From Acanthopleura granulata (Eukaryota > Mollusca > Polyplacophora > Chitonida > Chitonidae): a DNA stretch of 64,000 nucleotides. Made by a program: the position numbers and the translations under genes. The stretch is taken from contig JABBOT010000031.1 in the NCBI GenBank assembly GCA_016165875.1, forward strand, positions 623,109 to 687,108, given 5' to 3'. The notes under the pieces were generated by a model. The model was not told the DNA's origin. It ran no database searches and saw nothing but the letters and a program-made list of their open reading frames with translations. How positions within the stretch are numbered: the stretch's first letter is position 1; each line of letters starts with the position of its first letter. Positions 35,791 to 50,700 of the stretch are shown here, piece after piece.

Positions 35791-38700
35791 TCAAACAGAA
35801 TGTTTCCGTTTTAGCTTTTTCTCCATTTTCACTGTTTTATCATGGGCTTCCCTTTTCTCTTGAAGAATCCTTGCCTGAAAGTCAAGAAATACATGGTCAG
35901 CAATATTTCTGATTGAACAGCATCGACAATAAATTTCTGTCTGTGGACTGGCATTTATTTGATCGGCATTTGACAACATTCAAGAAATTTCCTAAAACCC
36001 TATGTGATCTAAAATTTTGCACTGAAAAAAAAATGACATTTTTACAGGCAAATTGAAAATATAAACTATTATTTTTGGAGCCAAAACTTCCATTTTTTTA
36101 TAAAAACAATCTCAAAACACCTGTCAAAAATCAACAGAACTCTCAGAATGAGGAGAAAGGAGCAATTTTGTCTTGGACAAATTTTAGGTAATTTATGATG
36201 GCATATGATGGTTGGGGGGAGGACTCTGAATCATCTTATGGTTGAAGGACACTGAATCATCTTCACGGGGAGGGGCACTGAATCATCTTATGGGTGAGAG
36301 GCACTGAATCATCTTATGGGTGAGAGGCACTGAATCATCTTATGGGTGAAGGACACTGAATCATCTTATGGGTGAAGGACACTGAATCATCTTCACGGGG
36401 AGGGGCTCTGAATCTTCTGGGTGAGGGGCACTAAATCGTTCACGTGGTGTCATAAATTGAGGACGTCAAGCAGTATCAGCAAGCCACTGCTTTTACCATT
36501 CAGCCAGGAAGGACCAATCTCTGGGTATACATTTCTCTAGTATGTGCAACCATCACAATTCTTAAGTAATACCCTGTTGCTGACTTCAGGAGGGTTTGTG
36601 TTGAATTTAAATAATCTTGGATTTTTTGTCAAATGATGGCAGATGTTTGTGTGGTGTAATGATTTAGAATGACTTCACAATAAACTATCATGACTATGCT
36701 ACTTTTTTACATATAGATGTACATCTGATCTCACCATCAGCGAGCAGGACTCTTACTACCGCCTTGGTAGATGCAAATAGATGTACATCTGATCTCACCA
36801 TCAGCGATCTTACTACTGTCTTGGTAGACGCAAATAGATGTACATCTCATCTAACCATCAGTGAGTAGAATGTTACTACTGCCTTGGTAGACACAAATAG
36901 ATGTACATCTCATCTCACAATCAGCGATCTTACTACTGTCTTGGTAGACGCAAATAGATGTACATCTCATCTAACCATCAGTAAGTAGAATGTTACTACT
37001 GCCTTGGTAGACACAAACAGATGTACATCTGATCTCAACATGAGCGAGCAGAACTCTTACTACTGCCTTGGTAGACACAAATAGATATACATCTGATCTC
37101 ACCATCAGCGAGCTGCAAGCTTACTTCTACCTTGGTAGACTCAAATAGATGTACATTGCATGTCACCATCAACAAGCAGGACACTTACTACTACCTCGGT
37201 GGACAAACAGATGTACATCTCATCTCACCATCAGCGAATAGAACGCTTACTACTACCTCAGTCAAGAGTTTGAAAAAAACTTTTTCCTCTTTATTTCACA
37301 GATGCCAGACTTACAAAGAGAATTTCCCCAAGGCCAAGCTACTCCATTTTGCCAGATACCCAACAAATCCCCTCACGTTAGTGCCTCTTTAATATGAGAT
37401 AGCTCTAGACATATACCCACCACAGGAATAAATAAATAAGTAAATAAACAACTAATGATTTGCACCTGTGTCAAAGTCATGCACCATGTCTTGTATCAGC
37501 GAGGAGAAAAACACGACCAGCTCTACATCGTGCAATTTGTACCTTTAAACTAAAAATCTACTGACATTTCAATTTTGTGGAATTCTACATGTCGGTACAA
37601 CAAATTGATATGTGAACTCCACTTTAGCAGAGCTTCATTCATTCCCTTCTCCAGGGCCCAGTGAGTGAAGGGAGACAATCACAGGCGCCAACAATACATC
37701 TCCTAAAACCAGGCAAGCTCACCTCTTGTGTTTTCTTCTTTTTCTTGAACATGATTTTCTGATACAGTCGCCTTTTCTTTTTCGGAATCATCATCTCTGC
37801 TAATCTCTTCTCCTCTCTCTCTTGGCGCGTTATCTTATCGTAAGGGTTTGATTTTTCAATTGTCCCCTCCTCTACAGACATCACACTTGTGTTCTGAGAC
37901 TGTCAAACAGAAATTTTTGTGGTCTTATCACTGACTAAAGATACATTACATGAAAAACCAATGGATATAAAACTAACAAATGACACATTGTTGTACCAAC
38001 TAAGGAATATGAAGGTAACAACTGACTCAATGTTCCACCAGCCAATGAATATAAAGCTGAAAACTGGCACAATGTTGTACCAGCCAATGACTATAAAGCT
38101 AACAATGGACACATTGCTGTACCAACCAATGAATATGAAACAATGAATATGAATAACAACAGGGAAGTTTCGAGGTAAAACTCTTAGAATAAAAGATAAA
38201 AAATTCCCACTCAATCACAATATCAGTCAAAAATGTTAGGCAAATATTTGTGTATTTACTACAACACTGGCTTATGAAAAAAGATTCTCAAACAGTTGTT
38301 TAGTGTAGACAATCAATGGAGAAAACTGAGGAGCAGGACATTTGAGTATTTCAGAAATTACGGAAGGGAAGAGGAGTTATTTGCGTCATCAGAACACGAC
38401 GATGCAGGTTGCCTAACATGTCCTATTGTCACACAATGGGACTTCTTTTAACTTCAGCAATGCACATGTAAGTTTCCAAACTTGACACTCCCCTACTGCC
38501 TGCACCAAAACGAATATTAAGGCATATACATTTACAAATTTCTGACAGATCAGAGTAAACAGCTTTTTTTTTATTTGTACATTTGGCATACATTTTATAC
38601 AACCCTGTGACATTCTGAAAAATTGCCAATAAAATAATGGAGGTACAGTTTGTGTATGGGAAAAACTGTGCCCAGTGGAAATCATCGTGTGTGGTCAGCT

Positions 38701-41700
38701 ACCAGGTCGGGCCCTCTGCAGCCAGTATGGTTAGCACGCTGGCGCAGCACGATGACCCAGGAGCCTCTCACCAATGCGTACACTGTGAGTTCAAATCCAG
38801 TTCAAGCTGGATTCCTCTCCGGCCATATATGGGAAGCTCTGCCAGCAACATGCAAATGGTCACCATAATGCTGGCCGCCGTTGTATAAGTGAAATATTTT
38901 TGAGTGTGACTAAATAAATTAATAGCTAGCTGACAGATCTCCTCATTAGTATAAACCAGATAGCCAGCAGGAACAGTCTGTGAGGTGTGCCAGACTCTTA
39001 AGAACCCATTCATTCAATTTCATTTCTTGTCATTTACCTCAGATTCTGAATCATCTGCCTTTTTCCTCTTCTTCGTTTTACTATCATCCTGAGACTGAGA
39101 TGGCTTCTGTCTCTTTCTAGATTTTTCTTTATGACTGGCTTGTTCTAAAACAGTTACAAAAGACAACATTCATTAGGTTTTTCATTTCATACTTTACATT
39201 CAGCAATTGTTAGATATGATGAATGTGGGCATGTTTATATTAACCTAGAAATACAATCCTGACTTCAAAAATTGGATTTTTAATTAACACCCACAATAAC
39301 TTGTTCGAGTGGAATTAAGTTATAACCTTGAAGACAATCTGAACATACCATTTCCACTACCTTCTTCATCATCATCGTCATCATCGTCATTTTCATCAAC
39401 TTCGTCCTCATTTTCGTCATCCGAGATCCCCTCCTTTTCACCTTCATCTTCACCCTCCAGAGCATCATCCTCAGAATCATCCTCTCCCACACCTGCCAAT
39501 CAGAGACGTCCTCAAATGATTGTCTATTTCTAAGCTGGTGTCACATGTCACAGCATACGGTTATAATAGGTTTGCTTACGACCAAGGGGACATAACTTTT
39601 CTTGTAGTCAACAACTTTTCAGATTACAAGATACCTAATTACTCTGCAAATGATTAACTGGTAACAACTGACCAGGAAGAATAAGACTAGGTATTTGTAC
39701 ATCATAGCTTATGGCAAGTCCTTGCCCCACCCATAGAGGGAATATGAAATTAAACTGGTGTTTCGCATGTACATAAATAACACCTGTCAGGTGTAATGGT
39801 GTGTTCCAAGCGTCTTTGTTTCTTGAGTTTCGAATTCATAGCATCCTCACCCAATAATCCCTCCTGCCATCATCCGTGTGTACCCATGCTGTTTCGTGCG
39901 GTGAGCCAGTCTGATCATGGGTGCCATGGTAACCCCATCTTACGACAAACCTTACCTGAGTCTACTTCCCTCTGCATGTTTAACGAGAAATGTTTCTCCA
40001 GGGTTATGTAATCACCCCACCGTTACAGAAGGCCTACCTGAGTCTATGCCCCTCTGCTTGTTTAACAAGGCCTGTTTCTCCGGGGGTACATAGTCACCCT
40101 CTTCCTCTTCCACGAAAGGCGACAGGTGTGGGGGCAGGACCACCCCGGGGAAGTACTCCTCCACAGGTGCCAGAGACCGGGCGTTCACTGAGTCAAACAC
40201 CCACTGGGGCTGAATGTAATACCTGGCGAACAAACCAGAAAAAGTTACAGCAAAGGTCAGGCAATAAACGACAGAAGATTTGTGACAGTGTTTCAGAGGA
40301 GAAGTGGAAGAGTGTGCGAGAGAACGGACAGCGCAAGTCTGTTCCGACAAATGGTGTAACTCAGTAAAATCAACTTCAAAATATGGATTTCTTGATGAGA
40401 TATTCCAGGTTAGAGAACCGAGACATCACAAGAAAAAGCAGCCCTCTTGGGGTGTAAAAATAACTCGTCCAGCATTGGTTAAAACTGATAGCATGGCAGT
40501 ACTAAATCTATTTATAAAGTACACTCAGCTTCCTGGTTACCTGGAGAGGTAAGTAGTTGTCAGCTTTGGACGATCGATAATGTGATGTGTGATTGACTCG
40601 TCTGTTTCATCATATGTGGCACCAACAGCCAGTGTTTTATCCCACGACACCTCACCTCCAAAAGATCTGAAGTACAAAAAAAAATACCATTTAAGATAAT
40701 ACAAAATGACAACTGTGAATTATTTGCTTTGTCCAGCTACTACACACAACTGTTTTTTTCAGGTTTTTTCCTTTTTTTTTTTCAAAGTGGTACCGAATGT
40801 TTTTTCCTTGAACAATAGTGAATGTGGTTAGGTATAATCACAGAGGAAAGCACACAGCACCTGTCAAAAACATCTACATTCTTGTCACATCTGAAATACA
40901 CACGTGAAACTGAAAGACTCAACAGTGTGGCATGGAGCATCTCAACAATTTTGTCAGTAACTTGCCAAAGCTCAGTGTTGTACATCAGACACTTTGGTTT
41001 CCTCCATTTATAAAATTATGGAAGTGAAAAATTACTGAGTATGGCGCTGAAGAATAAGCAATTAGAGGACTCCATCATTTGTTTTATGTTTGATTCATGC
41101 TTTCACTACATTTAATAACATTCCATTAGCAGGACAGCAATAACTTTAAGCGATAAGGAAACCACTGCAACTCACTCTCTCCATAACAAACCTTCCTCAC
41201 ACAGGCTACAGTCGTCTGCATTGGACACCTGTACCTCAGTGGTCTAGGACTCTAAATGACAAGGATACTATGACTGTGTGGTTGTCTACTCAAAGAAAAC
41301 TGATTCCATGGATTTCTCAGTAGGAAATTTCAGTAACTCAAAAGCATTTTTCACTTGATGCCAAAGTTTCCATTCTGAATTTTTTTAAAGTTTCAACCTC
41401 AGTCATTACTTCATGGTTAGAAAGAATCTCAAAGCTTTGAAACACAATTCACTGATTACGGATAAATGCCACGTTGGCAAGATTTCAGCCAAATGTAAGG
41501 CACCATGTAGATGTAGGTCAGTTTTCTTACCTTATAATGAAGACTAAACTTTCACGTGGAACTTCTCGGTTGAGATAAAACTTGAAGCCTTTGAACAGAT
41601 TTTGAAGCTTTTTCAAACTGGCAGCTTCCAGCTGGGCTTTCTCCAGTAATTCTGCACTGTCAGACTACACAAGAGCAACAACATACAAAATACCATACAG

Positions 41701-44700
41701 TATTTAATGCTAAACTGGACCCTTGCCATAGCATGCAGATCTCAGCTACTGCCTTAAGCTGTGTATTTTTACTAATATACGCCAAAAGAAAAAGGGGTTA
41801 TTTCATGCATTCAAACAAGCAGTTAAACAAGCATTCTGGAAGAATTGCTTTGGCAAGTGTAAGTCCGATACTGCACTGAGTTGTCAGAATGTTACTTCAA
41901 AGGCCACAACAGAACAATAATGGCCATAATTTGTTGAAAATGGACAACATGGCTAAAAACTCTGGAAAAGTGTCCAAAACAGGAGAAAACAACAATAATT
42001 TCAATAAAATTTGATCTTTAACTTGTAATGACAAAGCCACACACAAAATTTTAATTCCATATGACAAACTGTTTTTGAAGAAAAATCAGGAGACAGCCCC
42101 AAAATAGTTTGCAGCCCTACATTTTACACTCACAAAGTAGTATTTAAATGTCAAAATTAGCTTTTTCTTACCTGCCCAGCTGGGAACTGGTCAAGTTCCA
42201 CTTCCTCTTCAGGTATACTTTCACTTACAGATTGTAAGGTTTGTGTCAGGGCACTCAATTTCTGTAACAGTTGTAACAAGAAATCTTGAATTTACATGAG
42301 TAATTCATACCTTTTTTGACCAGAATGCATGAGGCTTTCACGTCAAAAGCCAAGAACATCGGCAGATATGTTTACTGCTGCTGCTATGTAAGCCGTAGGG
42401 ACGTTTTGGGAAAGTAAAGCAATAAAACCTCACTTCTTCAACTTTCTCAGAATCCAGACATTTTCCCTCGGTGTCATCTTCATCTTCATCATCTAGTGAC
42501 AGCTGAAAGATAACAGACAAATTATTAAAAAGGGTGCGTGGACATATGACTGACAAGCTGCCGTTTACAAACGTGTCTCTTATCGACTGCGCTTGAAGGT
42601 CATTCAATAATACACAGGTGGTAGCCACACCATCCTTCAATATTAAATGAACGATGTCTACATCATCCTTTAATCCTACACACAATGTTTGACTCCCTCC
42701 TTCAATTCTACTCGCCATCCTTCACAGAGATCAATGTTCTATCCATCAATTCTACATGGACTATGGCTTAACCATCCTTAAACTCTACAAAGACGACGGC
42801 TACAATATCCTTCAACCAAGCTGACAATGGTTCGTCATCCAACCTTCCTAACATACCCGGATATACATGTAAATCCACATCAATGAGCAATCGCACAGCC
42901 ATCAAACACCCGTCCCACCAGCAGCACCATGCGTGTGCTCTGTACTTACCTTGGGTGGATAGTGCAGGTTGAGTGTCGTGTAGAGTTTGTAATTGACAAA
43001 GCCCAGCAAGGTCGAGTAGAATTCCACAAATGTCTGCATAATACGGTTGTCTACATCTGAAGGTGGCTGCAACAGTGCAAAAGTACATCAAGTCCCCAAA
43101 ATATATCATCAAACTGGATTCTTACATACACTTGTTAGTCAATGCAGGAAACCAGAGTGCATCTAGACACAAATCTCAGCACAGATACGAAAGATTTGAA
43201 CTAAAAAAAGGCGTATTGGTCACAACCACAACCACGTCTGCATTCATGGAGTTTTCATCTACAAATTCGGTGACAATCCACTGTACTCTTCATACACACA
43301 TAGTGCTAGATCTAAAGAAACATTTCATTTATGCAGGATCAAACTCCAGTTGTACCAATTTCCCCCCAAATTCACACCTCTCAGAACTTAATCACAAGAA
43401 AAATGATCAATGCGATTGGCATTTGCTGGCAGTCACATACACTAAGGAAATTACGCTGTTTGCAGAAGAGAATATATTCACATGTACATGGTTACTCAGT
43501 CACATTTCTATTCTATACTTACCTCAAAGCCGAATTTGTGTGGCACGACCCACGTCAGTGTTTGTCCCATTATCTCTACCTGATAGTAGATACCCTTGAT
43601 TGATATAAACACCTGAAAACAGACAGACAAACACTTACAAGTACAATGAAAGCAGATAAAATATGATTAGGCCTGCAGTCCCTGTCCATACAGCCATAGC
43701 AGGCTGGAGTTGAAAGGTAACTTATTACAACAAGAGCATGTCTTGTTTTTTTTTGTGTTTTTTTTGTTGTGGTTCTTAGTCATACAATCAGCTCAGCCTT
43801 CAGGTTAGGCTTCGGTCTTTGTGAAATGGCACACAGGTGTGTAAGTTTTACGTTCCAGGTAAACCCAGATTTGCCATCTCCCCAATAATCTCACATTGCA
43901 CCTGCCTGAAACGATCTTCATCATCTACACTGGACAGGCCAACATACATTTAACTAATACCATTTAGATCGGCATAGAGAGATCTTATCCACATTCGGAT
44001 TCTACCACTGATTGTTTCTAACCACCAGTGGTTGCCACCAAAACTTATTGCACCAGGGTAAAATCAATAGACTTTCTGTTGAGGACACCAACAATAAGCA
44101 GCGTGTTCCTGCAACAGTAATTTGCTCATCCTTACCTTACGAAGAGCTTTGGCAGCTATGACGTAATGCATGAATTCCACTGAAAGAAAGAATAATATTA
44201 AGGTTAAGATTAGTTTAAAAATTGAAAAAAACATTGATTTAAAAATATGAAGAGCTTCATTAGTTATTGCAATTTCACGTATTTCTGGCCTCAGAAATCC
44301 ACATATACAATGATGTCAAATTGTCACAAATTGGTACAATGGAGTAAGGTGCCAGCTTAGGTTCATGCCTCAGAACAACATTCAGGACTTTGAATTTTTG
44401 ATTCTGAATAGTTAGGTCTATAAGTGTCTGTGCAACAGTTAAAGGGAAAATTTAACGTTAAACCTTGGTGACAAAATCAAAGGACCAAATGCATACAGAT
44501 TATTATACTTCCTTCAATTTTTGGGTCACAACTATAATAACACTGCGGTCAAATTTTCCTGAAGCTTACCTGAAAGCCTTCGACACAAATGGATCAGATT
44601 GATGTATGTTCTCTTTGTCTTGGGAAAAGTGGCGAAGAGGAAGCACATGGACAGGCAATCATCCAGGTCCCTGAGAGCATCGATAAAACTGGGGTACCTG

Positions 44701-47700
44701 CACAAAAAGCGCAAACACAAAAGAGATAAATATACGTGTAATAAGGGGGGTAGCTTACTATTTACTTGTTTATTTACTTACTTTTTTGGTGTTTAATGTT
44801 GCTTTTGACTTGGTTTGACTTGTACTTATATCACTATAGGCCCAGTCTCCTCTCACCATAATACTGGCTGATGTTGAATAAGTGAAATATTCTTGAGTGC
44901 GGCATAAAAAAAAAAAAACAATCAAATAAATTAACACACAAATAAATACATCAGTACAGTGTTACATTAATTGTAGAGGGCCACTCCTAATGTCGATATG
45001 TCTACAGTGCTGCTCCACTAAAAGATCATGCAGACCACAGCAGACATAAGGCTCAACCTACAATAGCTAGTCACAGTTAACAGAAGCAAGCCAAATATTT
45101 AGCATGAAAATATAAATTATGATTTTATCTGACAAGGAGATTCCACTTTCAAGTCCTGACAGACTTAACACTGCTGATGTTGCTGTAAAATGTAAATGTA
45201 TTTGCAAAACTTTTACAAGCCAGATAATCCATACGCTGTTCCCTGAAAGACGCTTAGAAAAGAACTTTCGTCCTAATTTGAGGGGATCTACATGATACTG
45301 AAATAAATCCATGCTAGTTTGGTCAAAGACAACGTAACAAAAAGTTCTCCACATAAAAGTGGCACAATAAGAATATGCTCATTATAATATGGAAAGTTTT
45401 TAGTTGGAGGAGTAACAACTGATCAGGCAAGGCATCCTGAAACATTATGTATCAATCCGCGTAATATAAATAGTAACAAAATTCAATCGACTTGTATTGC
45501 CGTGATCAACCAATTGAGCCTAAACATTCTGACAGTTTTTCCTATATGGCTCTACTGATGAAACGCAGACTCTAGTGAGAGTTAAATAATGTCACCCGTG
45601 ACACACACAGTGGGGTGAGTGAGTGCTTGAGGTTCAACGCCGTACTTAACAGCATTTCAGTCATATGACGATGAGAAGTGCTCCTGGTGTGCACACATAG
45701 TGGGGTGAAGCGCGAGCTGAAACTATCTATCTTATTTCATGTAAAACATCCATACACTAGCAAATTTCTCAAACAGCAACATGTTAAATGAATAATAAAC
45801 ACGTCCCATAAATTATTTTGGTGACAGATCCATTCAACAGTTTGTTTTAGATTCAGGCTCATAAGCATGCATATGTATTAATTTATTTATTTATTTGATC
45901 GCTGTTTTACGCCGTAGTCAAGAATATTTCACTTATACGATGGGGGTCAGCTTTATGGTGGGAGGAAACCCAACAGAGCCCGGGGGAAACCCACGACCAT
46001 CCACAGGTTGCTGGCAGATCTTCCCACGAACGGCTGGAGAGGAAGCCAGCATGAGCTGGACTTGAACTCACAGCGACCGTATTGGTGGGAGGCTTCTAGG
46101 TCATTGCTCTGCGCTAGCGCTCTAACCGGCTAGCCACGGAGGCCCCCATATGTATTAATGACACCAGGCTAGTGAAGTAACCACCAGTGACAGCAGCTAG
46201 CCTTAAGTGTACTGCTTGTACCTAAAGCTACAAATACATTGTAACAAAAGAAAATATTTTATGTACTCATATGAATGAAGAGATTGGATTGGAATTTCAT
46301 ACAGACTCTTACAGGGTTATTTATTTAAAGTCATTAACGCTGGCATATGGTCAGTCTGGAATGTAACAGATGTCATAAGCTACAATGCACCTGGACATTT
46401 ATAAAAGTATTCTTTAATTTCACTTAAAAGTAATAAACAATCGCAAATGCTGACATGTTTACATCCATGTAAATTTGAATTGAATGTATTGAATGAAAAA
46501 AGGTGAGCACATATACAAGCATAATATGTCACAAGTGGGAAAGTTTGTTGCCAGAGGTCCACAGTTCACCTTTGGCACTCTGATTTTCTCCAACCATAAA
46601 ATTGATTGCCATCATGTAAGTGAAAAATTCTTGAGTTTAGCCTTAATGGACAGGAAAATAAAAACATAAACAGTATACAGCCATGGTTATATAGTAACAG
46701 GTTAACTATTTACATTTATAAATTTCAGAGTATTTAACTTTCGTGTTGCTCTTAATTTTAAGACAAATACTGACATTCATTATTTGAATATATAATTTAT
46801 TTCATATGAAAGATACTGTTCAGATACATAAAACATCAGTGGTTTACCCTGGGCGCTGTGGTTTTCTAGACCCATAACGCTAATCACCATGGTGAAAGTG
46901 AAAACATTCTTGAACTTGGCCTTAATGAACTGTGAAATACATAAATATATATAACTATATAGAAAATAGCTATATAAGTAAGTAATTGTTTACCACAATG
47001 TATTTATATGTAAAAACTAAAGAGCATTTAAAATTCATGTTCCTCTTAATTTTAAGAAATATATTGACCTATATTCATTAACAGGAATACATAATTATAT
47101 TCTTGTGAAGCACAGTGTTCAAATATGTAAATATGCAATAGTTTAGTTAATACATGTTGCAGATACTATAATAGTAATAATAAAACCATTTCCAGCTTTG
47201 CAAGGCAAATGTATTGTCTCAAGTATTATATCTGGTGCTGGAGATCAATCAACCAAATGTCACCTACATGAGAAGGAACCACAGATTTGCTGATAAGAAC
47301 TTGCCTGTCCAGTCACGATATATGGCTTAATGTCTTTTTATTATGCTTCACTTGGTGTGCCTAAAATTTTTACTAAGGGTTAAATATAAAAAAATATATG
47401 AAAAACAGAGTTGTTCAAATTTTTCACTTCAAAGTACATATAGTCTGAAAAGTACATATATACAAGACTGTGTCAAAAGACAGTAGTATCCAAATCTTCT
47501 AATTCATCATACAAGTGCAAAATTTGTGCATCTATGCAACACTTTTCATCTATGTGTGGGTGTGAAGAGTATTGAATGAAAATAATTTATTCTGCAGTTG
47601 TGAGCAGATGGTTGAGACATTCTATTACTATCAATTAATACATGTATATATAAATATATCATTAAATCAATGTATCAGGTAATGTATAATAATCATGAAG

Positions 47701-50700
47701 TCTTATAATTAATGTGGACTCCTACTTGATTGTATCTATACAGTGTTGAATATGTCTGCAAGCAATATATATATATCTCAATTCATCAATCTTTTCAACC
47801 ACTTCTGGAACCTATATTTTGAAACATTCTGACAGAATTATACGGTGTAGAGAAATCCTTTTCACAGTTTTATGAAACTCGCATCTTTAATCACACAAAC
47901 AAATCATTTTTAGTGTCATCTTCATAATCAGTGTATGCATAAATTCCACTGAAAAAAGCATTTTAGTTGTTGAAAAGGTTGAAGATGTACAGTACTTGAA
48001 AGCTATATAGTGTGATTGCCTGATATCTGTTAGTGAAACTTTAATTCTGTTCATCAAAGTTTCTTGGGCATGCATGATTCTTCAAACTCGCCTTGCTCCA
48101 GTTTAGGTGGTTAGTGTTCCACTGTACAGTTCACATCTCTGTTGTGATGTTTTCTTATCGCTGGACTGATTTCTCATACGCAGCAGGAGTGGCTGTAAGT
48201 CAACATCAATGTTATGCACGCGTTCTGTTGTAAACCGCGCATCCTCCGTCTACTCTACACCAAATGAGAGACAAGTTTTCCTAATTTCATCGTGTAAAAG
48301 TGCACAGGCTTCACTTGCTTGATATTTACAACATATAACTCTCATAGAGACCGTATTACACAGTCAGCCACTTTGGCTGCCATGTTGGACTGCAAGCATA
48401 GCTCTGTTTTGTTTTTGTGGTATATTTAGCCTTCAGAGGACTAATATGCGGGGTGGTGCGGCAAATCACCCATTGATTTCAGTCATCAGACAATAGGACT
48501 TGTCATTCGGCTTAGTTCGACGTCATATACATGTATTCCGCACTTTGATTTAAGAATTCTCATTATTAAGTCACTGTCAGGAGGAGAACTTTTAATTTAA
48601 TATACGTTGTCAAATTAACCAACTTTCTGTAACAGTTTTATGTAGACCCACTCTCACTGGGGTGGACTTGAATGCTACAGCGAACAACTTACCACCTAAC
48701 ATATGAAACAGACTTGCCACAAATATACATTTGTCACATGTAAATATATTGCTATAAATTTTTCAATCATACTCTCCATGGGCTGTGACTTTTATACCCC
48801 CACCTAAAAGTTCCACCTAAAGAAGCCAAGAAAAAACTTGAAAGTGATAAATGTGTATGGTTAATTAATGGAAAACAGAATCGGTCATTGATTGGCCGGC
48901 GATGGAGACAGAATTACCTGGGTTAAACCCTGGAACCCTTGGCCATGCATGAATACATGTGCACTGCCTAAACTTTCAGCAACAGCTCAGACTGTCTATC
49001 CCTTGCGTCAGTCAATAATGTACAATTCTACTTTCTTTTAAATAGCTACTACACACCTCTCCTTGACAATGTGGTCGAGTTTGTATTTGGGTCTGTTGGA
49101 TCTTATCCGGGCTTCAGCATCAGCATTCCTCTTGGACATTGCCTTTTTTAACCTTCGTAAAAATACCTTTGAAAACAAAAGAGGAAAACTGCTACGATCG
49201 CATCAAAGGGCGACAATAACCTAGATATTACAGGCATTAGAGTGAGTGCAATAACTAAAACAGAATGAAAGAATAAAGCTCTGTCTGCAATACTTCATCC
49301 ACATCAAGGCCACGACATGTTTGAACCCAGAAACAGTATTGTTTTCATATGAAAACAACAACTTACAAGAAAATATAAGAGGAAATCATTTTCAAAAGTA
49401 AAATACCAAATTAAACACAAAAAGCACAATTGAAAAAAAAAAAACGGTCATTTAAATTACAATCCTTTTGGTAAAAGCAAGGAAAATTGAAATCCTGAAA
49501 TCTTACCTTAAACGCTGTGAATTTTTGCAGAACAGGTTCGTGTCCCAGAAACTGGATATCTTTGAGATAGTAGTAGGTCTTGGGGGCCGTACTGCCCTTG
49601 CCCACCTTCTTCTTATGTTTGGGCTCATGTGGGTAGATTCCTTTCAGAATGCATAACCGTCTATAAAGAGAAACAAAATAAACTATCATGATCCATGTAG
49701 GCTAAATGCAATGAGACACTGTCACACTATCCTGGGTTTTCCTTTCGATTTCTATAGGAACATGAAATTTAGACAAATTTTGTGTTGAGTTTTCATGAAT
49801 TAAATTGAGTGTTTTTATTTTTTTCTGATTTGCTTAAACTGAGTTCTAAATGAAATTGGCTCTGACTATAGTGTAAATTTACAGAGCACATGCATACATT
49901 CTAAAAATTTTAGTACCATTTTTCGTATGAACAATTCTCTAGGTTACCTTACAAGTTAGCCCAGAAACATCCACAAATAATATTACATACTACGATATCA
50001 ATAAATAATTTCAAAGATATTGTGAATTTCAGCTTGGCAGCTTGGTCACATGTTAATTAATTGTTTACTTATCAAAAACTACATTCACGTGGCAAATGAG
50101 TAAAGTTCTGCTGCAGTACAAAAGATCGAACACACAACACTATGGTTGTACCAAAAAGAGAATAATGATCTCCTGAATTCAATATCATAAATCAGTCTTG
50201 AGAGGTCAACAAGGGGACATAAGTCTACCCTAATCCAACTATCACACATGAGCTTACCTGAAGTCAGGGAGAGACACCTGTAGTTTCTTCAAAGCCTTAT
50301 TTCTGGAAATGTAGGCTGTGGCTGCCCCACTTTCATACTGCAAGATAAATCTCAGTACAGTTTACATGGCACTGACAAACAGATGAAAGCTAATCAAAAA
50401 CACTGTAAAAGTACAACTATTATTACCGCCTATTATTTTAAGTCAACTCAGTTCAGTTTGAACAGACTGAAACCACAGTGAATAAATCATATAAATCATA
50501 CCCCAACTCCTCAACCTATTTCCACATGGAATGGCAGATCTGGGTGTAATTTATGTACTTTTAATCTTTTATATTGTTTGGATTAACCAACTTCACAAAC
50601 ATCACAAACAGAATTCTTTTATCAGTATATGAGAATATTAAAAACCCTACAGAAATGTGAAAAGGTTGAAGAATTACAGTATCTGAAACTACAGCACGAA

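Noticed and set aside
39309..39533. Plus-strand serine-rich open frame
   Set aside because: It is the exact antisense of the Asp/Glu-rich tract in PES1 exon 14; Ser codons arise from GAT/GAA triplets read backwards.
43063..43599. 178-codon plus-strand frame, the longest in the window
   Set aside because: It runs antisense across PES1 exons 7 and 8 and their intron, and has no recognisable domain.
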